DNA of 64,000 bases from an uncultured Saprospiraceae bacterium (GTDB lineage: Bacteria; Bacteroidota; Bacteroidia; Chitinophagales; Saprospiraceae), in assembly GCA_937974625.1 (NCBI GenBank), contig CALJVJ010000019.1, positions 22,598-86,597 on the forward strand, read 5' to 3'. The position numbers were made by a program, and so were the translations under genes. Under the pieces are notes generated by a model. That model was not told the DNA's origin and made no database searches. It saw only the letters and a program-made list of their open reading frames with translations. Each line of letters opens with the position of its first letter. Position 1 is the first letter of the stretch. Of the stretch, positions 46,942-54,960 are shown piece after piece.

Positions 46942-47038
46942 AATTGAAATGCTTTGTTATCTATTAAAAGTTAGTAGATACCTATACCTCATTTCTATAA
47001 TTGGCAAAAAAGCAACTATTAACTTCCAAAGCCTAACA

Positions 47039-48355
47039 TCAAGATGTCGCAATTGTTCCAAATAAATCATAATCATTGGCATCTGTTATCTCAATCTGCA
47101 CAAAATCTCCTACTCTTACATACGTTTCTGTAGCATTAATTAATACTTCATTGTCTACTTCAGGTGAGTCTGCTTCTGTTCTGCCTACAAAAAAGTCCCC
47201 TTCTTTTCTGTCTATTAAAACCCTGAAAGTTTTACCTACTTTTGCTTCGTTTTTAGCCAAGGAAATCTCTTGCTGCACAGCCATCAATCGGTTGGACCGT
47301 TCTGCTTTCAACTCCGCAGAAATATCATCCTCCACTGCAAAAGCAATTGTATTTTCCTCATGCGAATATTGAAACACCCCTACTCTATCAAATTCCATTT
47401 CTTTGACAAAATCCACCAACTCTTCAAATTCTTCTTCTGTTTCTCCAGGATACCCCACTAAAAAAGTAGTTCGAATGGTTATGTTGGGTACTTTTTCTCT
47501 TGCCGTTTTTATCAATGCTGTGGTCTCCTTTCTAGTTATTTGGCGACGCATTCTCTCCAATACTGTATCACTAGCATGTTGTAAAGGAATATCTAAGTAG
47601 TTATTTACTTTTGGCAACCTAGCCATTACTTCAAAAATCTCCATTGGAAACTTGCTTGGATAAGCATAGTGCAGTCGAATCCATTCGATGCCTTCTACTT
47701 CTGAAAGTGCTTCTAGTAATTTTGGAAGTTCTCTTTTTTTGTAAATATCTAAGCCGTAATAAGTTAATTCTTGTGCTATCAAAATCAATTCTTTGACGCC
47801 TCTTCTAGCTAAATTCTTAGCCTCTTTTACTAAAGATTCTATCGTTCTGGAAATATGTTTTCCTCTCATCAGTGGAATGGCACAAAAAGAACAGGTACGA
47901 TTACACCCCTCAGATATCTTTAAATAAGCAAAATGCATAGGTGTTGTCGTCCAACGCTCGCCAATCAATTCATGCTTATAATCTGCATTGAGCTTCTGTA
48001 ATAAACCAGGTAATTCTAGTGTACCAAAATAAGCATCTACTTCTGGAATTTCTGCCTCTAAGTTACTTTTATATCTTTCGGATAAACAGCCCGTTACATA
48101 CAATTTCTCAATCCCTCCTTTTTTCTTCACATCGGCATATTGCAAAATAGTATTGACGGATTCTTCTTTTGCTAAATCAATAAAACCACATGTGTTCACG
48201 ATAACCACATTGGCATCATCGTTCTCACTTTCGTGCGTCACCTCAAAATCGTTGCCTTTCAACTGCGTAATCAAATTCTCTGAATCTACTAAATTCTTAG
48301 AACACCCTAAAGTGATTACATTAACCTTGTCTTGTCTAGTCGTCTTAGTTTTCAA
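47039..48355 (-). CDS. rimO: Ribosomal protein S12 methylthiotransferase RimO
   Basis: This 438-residue radical-SAM enzyme adds a methylthio group to the conserved Asp of ribosomal protein S12. The N-terminal UPF0004 domain supplies Cys18 (TLGCSKNLVDSE), Cys56 (NTCGFI) and Cys90 (TGCLS) for the auxiliary iron-sulfur cluster. The radical-SAM cluster is Cys151, Cys155 and Cys158 (GCNRTCSFCAIP). The C-terminal TRAM domain ends the protein. The LGCSKN-VDSE signature and the IPLMRGKHISR stretch favour RimO over the related tRNA enzyme MiaB. It has a -7 element just upstream and follows an Lrp-type regulator gene on the same strand after a 109-base gap. Confidence 0.96.
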   Translation of the reverse strand: MKTKTTRQDKVNVITLGCSKNLVDSENLITQLKGNDFEVTHESENDDANVVIVNTCGFIDLAKEESVNTILQYADVKKKGGIEKLYVTGCLSERYKSNLEAEIPEVDAYFGTLELPGLLQKLNADYKHELIGERWTTTPMHFAYLKISEGCNRTCSFCAIPLMRGKHISRTIESLVKEAKNLARRGVKELILIAQELTYYGLDIYKKRELPKLLEALSEVEGIEWIRLHYAYPSKFPMEIFEVMARLPKVNNYLDIPLQHASDTVLERMRRQITRKETTALIKTAREKVPNITIRTTFLVGYPGETEEEFEELVDFVKEMEFDRVGVFQYSHEENTIAFAVEDDISAELKAERSNRLMAVQQEISLAKNEAKVGKTFRVLIDRKEGDFFVGRTEADSPEVDNEVLINATETYVRVGDFVQIEITDANDYDLFGTIATS

Positions 48356-48371
48356 TACTTTAAATTTTTCG

Positions 48372-48379
48372 CAAAGATA
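48372..48379 (-). promoter_or_regulatory. Bacteroidota -7 promoter element of rimO
   Basis: The minus strand reads TATCTTTG, a perfect TAnnTTTG. It lies 16 bases upstream of the rimO ATG, giving a very short leader. No clear -33 element is visible. Confidence 0.55.
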
Positions 48380-48464
48380 GGTAGAAATGTTTAATTAGTT
48401 GTAAGTCATGGGCCATTAAGTCATTCCTTAATTGTTGGCTATTTTATCCTAATGGGATTTAGGG

Positions 48465-48932
48465 TTAATCCAATACGATTCTAGTCGTTTTTTTCTCTAC
48501 TGAAAGCGAAAGAAAAGACTCTGTCCGACCGATATTTGGGATGGTAACTAATTTCTCCAACAAAAAATGATTGTATTCTTCAATATTGTTAACCAAGACT
48601 TTGAGGATAAAATCAGCACCTCCAGTCACGTAGTGGCATTCCAATACTTCTGGAAATTTGGTAGCCATTTCAACGAATTGTTGAACGATATTTTTAGAAT
48701 GCTCTTTTAAAAAGACGTGAACATAGGCATTTAATTTCTTGCCTACCTTTTCGGGGTTTAATACGGCTACATAACTATCGATTATACCTGCTCGTTCTAA
48801 TTTTTTAATTCTTTCAAAAGTCGGAGTCGTTGAAAGATTTAAATGAACTGCTAAATCTTTTATCTTCATTCGACAATCTTTTTGCAATAGCATCAATAAT
48901 TTACGGTCGATTGCATCCAACTTTAATTCCAT
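48465..48932 (-). CDS. Lrp/AsnC family transcriptional regulator
   Basis: This is a 155-residue regulator. The N-terminal winged helix-turn-helix reads LDAIDRKLLMLLQKDCR, KDLAVHLNLSTTPTFERIKKLERAGII, matching Lrp/AsnC. The C-terminal RAM/ligand domain contains the glycine turn YVTGGADFILKV, where effector amino acids bind in relatives. I start at the ATG at 48932. An upstream in-frame ATG at 49019 adds 29 hydrophobic, aromatic residues (YFFLYIRKIFFYL) with no place in the family. It is divergent from the aromatic amino acid hydroxylase gene, whose promoter lies in the shared 250-base gap. A role in controlling that gene in response to an amino acid is a reasonable inference. Confidence 0.92.
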   Translation of the reverse strand: MELKLDAIDRKLLMLLQKDCRMKIKDLAVHLNLSTTPTFERIKKLERAGIIDSYVAVLNPEKVGKKLNAYVHVFLKEHSKNIVQQFVEMATKFPEVLECHYVTGGADFILKVLVNNIEEYNHFLLEKLVTIPNIGRTESFLSLSVEKKTTRIVLD

Positions 48933-49052
48933 GGAAATAGGCTTTAGGTAAAAGAATATCTTTCTAATATAAAGAAAAAAATATCCCAGATTTAGAAAAT
49001 AGTTCTGTTTTTCAATCAAAATTAGCTTCTTTTTTCCAAAATTTGAAATCTG

Positions 49053-49084
49053 TTGGAAAAATAATGGCTATTCCCCTACCTTTG
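49053..49084 (+). promoter_or_regulatory. Bacteroidota promoter (-33 and -7) of the hydroxylase gene
   Basis: TTG at 49053-49055 and TACCTTTG at 49077-49084 are 21 bases apart, matching TTG-N19/21-TAnnTTTG. A start near 49091 would give a leader of about 90 nt that contains the hairpin at 49112-49163. Confidence 0.65.
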
Positions 49085-49111
49085 TAGCATAGTTACCTAA
49101 CCAAATAATAT

Positions 49112-49163
49112 AAGGAGAAATCGGCAAAAGACTTTATTTCTAGTCTTTCCGATTTCACTCCTT
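49112..49163 (+). promoter_or_regulatory. Long hairpin in the leader of the hydroxylase gene
   Basis: Three stacked stems pair: AAGGAG (49112-49117) with CTCCTT (49158-49163), AAATCGG (49118-49124) with CCGATTT (49149-49155), and AAAGACT (49127-49133) with AGTCTTT (49142-49148). Only a CA bulge and a CA insertion interrupt them. TTTT and then the ATG follow within 20 bases. The left arm contains the only Shine-Dalgarno-like GGAG nearby. It may act as an attenuator, a translational control element or a protein-binding site. Confidence 0.7.
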
Positions 49164-49182
49164 TTAAAATCCCGACTTGCAG

Positions 49183-50904
49183 ATGTTAAAATCGGTTATC
49201 TCCAATCCTGTTTTAGACAAACTGCCAAAGCATCTACACCAATATATTCATCCACAAAATTACGACGATTATACGCCTGCAAACCAAGCCACATGGCGGT
49301 ATGTAATGGCAAAAAATATTGCCTTCTTAAGTAAAGTCGCTCATGAATCCTACCTTGATGGGCTTAAAAAAACAGGTATTTCTTTAGCGCAAATTCCTAG
49401 TATGTACGGCATGAATCGTATTTTAAAAGATATTGGTTGGGCTGCTGTGGCAGTGGATGGTTTTATACCACCAGCCGCCTTTATGGAATTTCAAGCGTAT
49501 AATGTTTTGGTGATTGCTTCTGATATCCGGTCCATTGCTCAAATTGAATATACGCCAGCTCCAGATATTATTCACGAATCTGCTGGACACGCCCCCATCA
49601 TTGCCAATCCAGAATATGCTGAATACTTAAGGCGTTTTGGAGAAATTGGCAGTAAAGCTATTTCATCGGCTCATGATTTTAAAATGTACGAAGCCATTCG
49701 ATTATTATCCGTTTTAAAAGAACAAAAAAAACAGGATAAAGCAGCCATCTTAGTAGCAGAAGAAAATATAACTCAGTTACAAAATATGCCCATCGTCCCA
49801 TCAGAGATGGCTAAAATAAGGAACCTCCATTGGTGGACTGTAGAATATGGATTAATTGGAAATATAACTTCTCCAAAAATTTATGGTGCAGGGCTATTAT
49901 CTTCCATTGGAGAAAGTAAAAATTGTTTAAAACCAAGCGTTCAGAAAATTCCTTATACCATCGCAGCAGCCGACCAATCTTTTGACATTACCAAACCGCA
50001 ACCGCAACTGTTTGTTACCCCAGATTTTGCTCATTTATCATTAGTCTTAGAAGAATTTGCTAACACTATGGCATTGAGGAATGGTGGTTTAAAAGGCGTG
50101 CAAAAATTAGTTAATTCTAATCAATTAGGAACGATAGAATTAAGTACTGGTTTGCAAGTTTCTGGTTTATTTACCAAAGTGATTGATAATGATAAGGGAA
50201 AGGTTGCTTTTTTCCAAACCACTGGAAAAACAGCACTCTCTTTTCATGAAAAAGAACTCATTGGGCATGGTACAGCGGCACACCTAAATGGATTTGGCTC
50301 CCCTCTTGGTAAATTAAAAGGTATCAATCTTGCCATTGAGGATATGTCTCCCAGAGACTTAGATGCCTATAATATTTATGAAGGGAAAAGGGTGAAATTA
50401 GCGTTTGAAGGAGATATAATTTTAGAAGGAAAGGTCATAACAGGTACAAGAAATTTAAAAGGAAAAATTATCTTAATTGCATTTAAAGATTGTCTAGTCA
50501 CTTATAAAAATGAAGTGTTATTTGAACCTAGTTGGGGAATTTATCACTTAGCTGTAGGCAAGAAAGTAGTGGCTGCTTATGCAGGACCTGCCGATAATAA
50601 TTCTTTCGATTTACCCCAGCATAAATTATCTGATAAACCTGCTAAACAGGTTATAAATCCAACGGATAAAAAACGTAATAAACTATTTGCGGAAATAGCC
50701 AATTGTCGCAATACTGGGGCTGCTTTACCCACTCACATATTACCAGAGATTAAGAACTCTATGCTTAGTGTTGAATGGCTGTTACTGCTAAATTTATTAG
50801 AAGTCGCAACCATGCAAAACCGAGTGGAGGAAATAAAGGAATGTCAACGACTTTTAGCTGATTTTAATCGAATAAATCCAGATTTAGCACATCTTACTAG
50901 CTAA
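49183..50904 (+). CDS. Aromatic amino acid hydroxylase (phenylalanine 4-monooxygenase-like), long form
   Basis: This 573-residue non-haem iron, pterin-dependent hydroxylase most likely converts phenylalanine to tyrosine. The iron ligands are His131 and His136 (IIHESAGHAP) and Glu221 (WTVEYGLIG). Typical family stretches around them include FMEFQAYNVLVIASDIRS. The catalytic domain ends near residue 310. About 260 further residues (for example MSPRDLDAYNIYEGKRVKLAF, SWGIYHLAVGKKVVAAYAGP) have no counterpart in the short proteobacterial enzymes, though long forms are known in Bacteroidota. I start at ATG 49183; a TTG two codons upstream is less likely. It sits downstream of a good promoter and a hairpin leader, opposite an Lrp-type regulator. 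Confidence 0.93.
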   Translation: MLKSVISNPVLDKLPKHLHQYIHPQNYDDYTPANQATWRYVMAKNIAFLSKVAHESYLDGLKKTGISLAQIPSMYGMNRILKDIGWAAVAVDGFIPPAAFMEFQAYNVLVIASDIRSIAQIEYTPAPDIIHESAGHAPIIANPEYAEYLRRFGEIGSKAISSAHDFKMYEAIRLLSVLKEQKKQDKAAILVAEENITQLQNMPIVPSEMAKIRNLHWWTVEYGLIGNITSPKIYGAGLLSSIGESKNCLKPSVQKIPYTIAAADQSFDITKPQPQLFVTPDFAHLSLVLEEFANTMALRNGGLKGVQKLVNSNQLGTIELSTGLQVSGLFTKVIDNDKGKVAFFQTTGKTALSFHEKELIGHGTAAHLNGFGSPLGKLKGINLAIEDMSPRDLDAYNIYEGKRVKLAFEGDIILEGKVITGTRNLKGKIILIAFKDCLVTYKNEVLFEPSWGIYHLAVGKKVVAAYAGPADNNSFDLPQHKLSDKPAKQVINPTDKKRNKLFAEIANCRNTGAALPTHILPEIKNSMLSVEWLLLLNLLEVATMQNRVEEIKECQRLLADFNRINPDLAHLTS

Positions 50905-50918
50905 GAAACAGTTTGAAT

Positions 50919-52088
50919 TTACCTCACTGAAAATTTATAAACCGTTGAAGTCTTATATAATTCATTAGGCTGTAAAACCGTAGAAGGGAATTTATCGTGA
51001 TTCGGCGAATCAGGATAATGTTGAGTTTCTAAACAAAAGCCAGTTCTAAATCCATATTTATGCCCGTTTTTCCCTGCAATGGTACCATCTAAAAAATTTC
51101 CTGAATAAAATTGAACAGCTGGTTCTTCAGACAACACTTCCAAGTGTCTACCAGAATTTGGTTCGTAGGCAGTAGCAATGGACACTCTTTTTCCACCGTG
51201 GTCTCCTATTACATAATTATGGTCGTAGCCGTTTCCATATTTTAATTGAGGATGATTAGCGGCTATGTCTTGACCTATTGGTTTGGCCAATCTGAAATCA
51301 AAAGGCGTTCCTTTCACAGCCATCATCTCGCCTGTAGGAATCAAGGATTTATCAACAGGCGTCATCCAATCCCCATCTATCTTTAATTGATGGCCTAAAA
51401 TATCTCCATTACCCTCCCCTGCTAAATTAAAGTAGGTATGATTGGTCAAATTACAAATGGTCGCCTTATCCGAATTCGCTTCATATCGGATTAAAAATTC
51501 ATTAGAATTATTTAAAAGATAAATCACCTTTACATTCATATTGCCCGGATATCCTTCTTCCATATCTTTACTTCTGTAGGTTAATTCTACTCCTATGGCA
51601 TCACCACCTTTGGTCTCTTTTATATTCCACATCACTTTGTCAAAGCCTTTTTCTCCTCCATGCAAATGATTGGTATTATCATTAGTTGCCAATTTGTATG
51701 CTTCCCCATTTAGGGTAAATTTCCCTTTAGCGATTCTATTTCCATATCGACCGATAATTCCTCCAAAATAAGGATTTGCAGAGCTTAAATACCCTGATAA
51801 ACTATCGAATCCCAATACTACATCTGCCATCACACCATTTTTGTCAGGTGTTTTTATATTGGTAACGATACCTCCATAATTACTAATACTTACCTCCATT
51901 CCGTTTTTATTCTTCATCGTGTATAAATAAGCAGTTCCATCTGGAGTTTGACCATAAACTTTGTTGGTCATAGATAAACCATCCATTGGATTAATAAGCT
52001 TGGCAACCTCCGCTGCATTGGATGCCGTCTCACTTTTACAGCCAAAACCTAATATTGCTAAGAAAAGAAAGAAAGAAAAATTACGCAT
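50919..52088 (-). CDS. galM: Aldose 1-epimerase (galactose mutarotase), predicted lipoprotein
   Basis: This 389-residue enzyme interconverts alpha and beta anomers of aldoses. A lipoprotein signal ends in LGFGC (Cys17), so it acts in the envelope, probably the periplasm. Family motifs are ISNYGGIVTNIKTPD, GRYGNRIAKGKF, NHLHGGEKGFDKVMW, NLTNHTYFNLAGEG with the catalytic-site histidine, and the C-terminal FCLETQHYPDSPNH. It converges with the hydroxylase gene after a 14-base gap. It lies 1.8 kb from the L-arabinose operon, and mutarotation of arabinose or galactose would suit that context, though the substrate is not proven. Confidence 0.95.
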   Translation of the reverse strand: MRNFSFFLFLAILGFGCKSETASNAAEVAKLINPMDGLSMTNKVYGQTPDGTAYLYTMKNKNGMEVSISNYGGIVTNIKTPDKNGVMADVVLGFDSLSGYLSSANPYFGGIIGRYGNRIAKGKFTLNGEAYKLATNDNTNHLHGGEKGFDKVMWNIKETKGGDAIGVELTYRSKDMEEGYPGNMNVKVIYLLNNSNEFLIRYEANSDKATICNLTNHTYFNLAGEGNGDILGHQLKIDGDWMTPVDKSLIPTGEMMAVKGTPFDFRLAKPIGQDIAANHPQLKYGNGYDHNYVIGDHGGKRVSIATAYEPNSGRHLEVLSEEPAVQFYSGNFLDGTIAGKNGHKYGFRTGFCLETQHYPDSPNHDKFPSTVLQPNELYKTSTVYKFSVR

Positions 52089-52133
52089 TTTGATGAAATT
52101 ATTAAAGTTGAAAAGTATCTAAACTATCTAAGG

Positions 52134-52141
52134 CAAAAATA
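52134..52141 (-). promoter_or_regulatory. Possible -7 element of galM
   Basis: On the minus strand TATTTTTG fits TAnnTTTG and lies 46 bases upstream of the galM ATG. No -33 match at the right spacing is seen, so confidence is low. Confidence 0.35.
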
Positions 52142-52304
52142 GTGACAGCTTTGAAAATTGTGTATTGGTTCAAAACTAAACAGCGAATTTAATAATAAAT
52201 TCCTAATAATTTCGATTAACCCATTTTTTGTTTTATTATTGCATTAATTAAAAACAAAAATTAGTTTTATTTTATAAAAATCTGATAATCAGCAATTAAT
52301 ATTT

Positions 52305-53621
52305 ATGGATTTGACCCAATTATTTATTCTACTAATTATCGGTTGGCTAATTATCGGGGTTATTTTATGGTTGTTATTTAAAAATAATTTTGCCAAAGGA
52401 TATGTTTCTAGTACGGAGTTAAGAGAAAAATACGTAGCAAAAGAGGTGTTGAATACTTTGCAATTACAAAATGATACTTATCGAGCCGATATCAATGAAA
52501 AAGAGGGCGAAATTATTCAATTGCATAAATTGGTATCAGCCAAAGAACAAATTGTATTGCATTTAGAACAAAGACTGGCGCAAGAAAAAGAGGAATTACA
52601 AGCTATTCAAAAACGATTTACTTCAGAATTTGAAAATTTAGCCAATCGGATTTTAGAGGAAAAAAGTCAGAAATTCACTACCCAGAATCAGGTGCAAATG
52701 GCTCAGATTCTTACCCCTTTAAAAGAGAAAATTAAGGATTTTGAAAGTAGTATTCATCAAAAATATTTGGATGAAACTAAAGAACGGTTTTCTTTAAAAA
52801 AGGAAATTGAACAACTCCGGGACCTCAATCTTCAACTGAGTGAAGATGCAGCCAACCTTGTAAGTGCCTTAAAAGGAGATTCTAAGGTACAGGGCGATTG
52901 GGGGGAATATCAATTGCAGACTTTATTGGAAAAAGCAGGGCTACATGAAGGCATTCATTTTACCACTCAAAGTACTTATTTGGACGAGGCGGGTAATAGA
53001 AAACGACCTGATTTTATTATCAATATGCCTGATGGCAAACATTTAATCATTGACTCCAAAGTTTCCTTAAAAGCCTATGAGCAATATTTCAATGCCCCAG
53101 AAAAAGGACAAAGAGAGACCTTTATCAAGTTGCATATCGAAAGTATTCGAAATCACATTAAAGACCTAGGCAGTAAAAACTATACCCAACTTTATAAGAT
53201 AAATACGCCTGATTATTTATTGATGTTCATTCCCATTGAATCAGCATTTTCAGTAGCAATACAGAAGAACAGTAACCTCTTTATGGAAGCTTTGGAGCGG
53301 AATATTGTTTTAGTCACCACCTCTACCCTCTTAGCGACTATGCGAACAGTTGCATTTATTTGGAAGCAAGAAAAACAAAAGAAAAACGTCTTAGAAATTG
53401 CCCGTCAAAGTGGTTTACTCTACGATAAGTTTGTCAATTTTGTTGATGATTTAAAATTGATTGGAACGCGTATTCAACAAACGCAAACTTCCTATAGCGA
53501 TGCTATGAATAAATTAGTCGATTCTAAAAAGTTTGGAGATACTTTAATTGGTCGAGCTGAACGCATTAAGGATTTGGGTGCGAAAACTTCTAAGCATTTG
53601 CCTAATGATATGTTAGAATAG
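52305..53621 (+). CDS. rmuC: DNA recombination protein RmuC
   Basis: This 438-residue protein has an N-terminal membrane helix (about residues 4-25, LFILLIIGWLIIGVILWLLF). A long coiled coil covers about 50-190 (Glu/Lys/Gln-rich). The RmuC nuclease-like domain is at about 195-400: GDWGEYQLQTLLEKAGL, RKRPDFIINMPDGKHLIIDSKVSLKAYEQY, YLLMFIPIESAF. The PDF...DSK pattern resembles PD-(D/E)XK nucleases. RmuC limits inversions at short inverted repeats in Escherichia coli, which is of interest given the palindromic elements in this window. It stands alone on its strand after a 216-base gap from galM. Confidence 0.95.
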   Translation: MDLTQLFILLIIGWLIIGVILWLLFKNNFAKGYVSSTELREKYVAKEVLNTLQLQNDTYRADINEKEGEIIQLHKLVSAKEQIVLHLEQRLAQEKEELQAIQKRFTSEFENLANRILEEKSQKFTTQNQVQMAQILTPLKEKIKDFESSIHQKYLDETKERFSLKKEIEQLRDLNLQLSEDAANLVSALKGDSKVQGDWGEYQLQTLLEKAGLHEGIHFTTQSTYLDEAGNRKRPDFIINMPDGKHLIIDSKVSLKAYEQYFNAPEKGQRETFIKLHIESIRNHIKDLGSKNYTQLYKINTPDYLLMFIPIESAFSVAIQKNSNLFMEALERNIVLVTTSTLLATMRTVAFIWKQEKQKKNVLEIARQSGLLYDKFVNFVDDLKLIGTRIQQTQTSYSDAMNKLVDSKKFGDTLIGRAERIKDLGAKTSKHLPNDMLE

Positions 53622-53632
53622 CAATTTAGTAT

Positions 53633-53706
53633 TTCTCACAAAGGGTCGTCAACACATTAACTTGTCTAATTTGTTGTGTCGTCGTATCGTTGTGTCGTTG
53701 TGAGAA
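53633..53706. repeat. Inverted repeat with repeated GTTGTGTCGT
   Basis: TTCTCACAA (53633-53641) and TTGTGAGAA (53698-53706) are perfect arms. GTTGTGTCGT occurs at 53673-53682 and 53689-53698 and again at 21364-21373 after another gene. It follows the rmuC stop by 11 bases. No T-run follows. Confidence 0.6.
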
Positions 53707-53814
53707 TTATTATTATTTATTTGTCAAATTACGCAGTCACCAATTATTTTAAATTATCCCCTACTTCTTTTTAAAGGCTCTTCTTGCCAAAAAATAAAAA
53801 ATTCTCTATTCATA

Positions 53815-53847
53815 TTTCAAGTAAAGTCCGTTAAAATTCTAACTTTG
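53815..53847 (+). promoter_or_regulatory. Bacteroidota promoter of the arabinose operon
   Basis: TAACTTTG (53840-53847) is a perfect -7 element. TTTC at 53815-53818 lies 21 bases upstream as an imperfect -33. The leader to the first ATG would be about 80 nt. Confidence 0.6.
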
Positions 53848-53855
53848 GTATTTTT

Positions 53856-53912
53856 AGGAACGATTACAGAATAAGTTCGTCAAGTTGAGCGAGTTATTGT
53901 TTTATCGTTCCT
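53856..53912 (+). promoter_or_regulatory. Long leader hairpin before the arabinose operon
   Basis: AGGAACGAT (53856-53864) pairs perfectly with ATCGTTCCT (53904-53912). Inside are AATAA/TTATT (53870-53874 and 53894-53898), TCG/CGA (53877-53879 and 53890-53892) and a TCAA-G-TTGA tip (53880-53888). It begins about where transcription should start. It could be a regulatory RNA fold or a dyad operator. Confidence 0.65.
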
Positions 53913-53934
53913 TAACAATTAATAAATCAAATTA

Positions 53935-54939
53935 ATGAAATCAGTTACGGTAACTAAACCAGGAGGACTTGATAATCTAGTCATCAAAGAATCTGCTGAC
54001 CCTATCCCCAAAGCCAATGAAATCTTAGTAGCATGGCATGCTACCTCTTTAAACTTTCACGACTATTTGGTAGCAGTAGGTGGAATTCCCGTTGCTGATG
54101 GGCGGGTTCCGATGTCAGATGGTGCAGGAGAGGTCATAGGTGTAGGGCAAGGCGTGCATCATTGGAAAGTGGGTGATAAAGTCATGTCTCTATTTTTCCA
54201 AAATTGGATGGACGGTGTACCTACCTTACCAAAAATGATGTTCGTAAATGGAGAAACGATAAACGGGTTTGTTACAGACAAAAGTTGTGTGCCAGCTACT
54301 TCCGTTACTAAAATGCCGGATGGCTATTCCTATGCAGAAGCAGCCACTTTGCCTTGTGCTGCAGCAACTGCTTGGAGAGCATTGATGGTAGAAGGAAAGT
54401 TGCAAGCAGGGGATTCAGTCCTGATTCAAGGGACAGGCGGGATGTCTATTTTTGCTTTACAATTTGCTAAAGCAGCTGGAGCTAAAGTTTTTGCTACTAC
54501 CTCTTCTCCCAAAAAGGCAGAGCGATTAAAAGAAATGGGGGCTTCAGCAGTGGTCAATTATAAAGAAGACCCCAAATGGGGTAAAACAATTTATATGCTA
54601 TCCAATGGTGGCGTAGACCATGTGTTGGATGTAGGAGGCGGTTCTACCATGAAAAATTCTATTGATGCAGTAAAGATTGGCGGTCATATTTCTTCGATAG
54701 GTATTTTAGGAAATGGTCGTAAAGGAGAAATCACTTTCCCAAAACTATTTTTTAAGCACATTCGATTGATTGGAATTGCCGTTGGTAGTAAAATGATGCA
54801 AGAAAAAATGATTGAAGCCATCAATATTAGTGGCATCAAACCAGTAATTGATAAAAGCTTTGGATTCGAACAATTAGCAGATGCTTTTAGATATCAAGAA
54901 ACTGGACAACATTTTGGAAAGATAGTTTTAGAATGGTAA
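53935..54939 (+). CDS. MDR-family NAD(P)-dependent alcohol dehydrogenase / quinone oxidoreductase
   Basis: This is a 334-residue medium-chain dehydrogenase/reductase. The GroES-like N-terminal half includes ATSLNFHDYLVA and GAGEVIGVGQGVHHWKVGDKVM. The Rossmann half has QGTGGMSIFALQFAKAAGAK and VLDVGGGSTMKNSIDAVK. The cysteine cluster of the structural-zinc loop is missing, as in quinone-oxidoreductase-like members. It is the first gene downstream of the operon promoter and is followed after 21 bases by araB. A role in carbonyl or polyol metabolism linked to arabinose use is suggested by position only. Confidence 0.88.
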   Translation: MKSVTVTKPGGLDNLVIKESADPIPKANEILVAWHATSLNFHDYLVAVGGIPVADGRVPMSDGAGEVIGVGQGVHHWKVGDKVMSLFFQNWMDGVPTLPKMMFVNGETINGFVTDKSCVPATSVTKMPDGYSYAEAATLPCAAATAWRALMVEGKLQAGDSVLIQGTGGMSIFALQFAKAAGAKVFATTSSPKKAERLKEMGASAVVNYKEDPKWGKTIYMLSNGGVDHVLDVGGGSTMKNSIDAVKIGGHISSIGILGNGRKGEITFPKLFFKHIRLIGIAVGSKMMQEKMIEAINISGIKPVIDKSFGFEQLADAFRYQETGQHFGKIVLEW

Positions 54940-54960
54940 TTATTATACAAAATCCAGCTT

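Larger units (their letters stand above)
53707..53934. other. Upstream region of the arabinose operon
   Basis: With the preceding repeat this makes a gap of 313 bases without a gene. It carries the promoter at 53815-53847 and the leader hairpin at 53856-53912, listed separately. Nothing else was recognised, including no clear operator palindrome for a regulator of known type. Confidence 0.5.

Noticed and set aside
48933-49019. Upstream start for the Lrp/AsnC regulator
   Set aside because: The extra 29 residues are hydrophobic and aromatic and unlike any Lrp N-terminus.
49177-49182. TTG start for the aromatic amino acid hydroxylase
   Set aside because: An ATG two codons later is the more likely start and nothing favours TTG.
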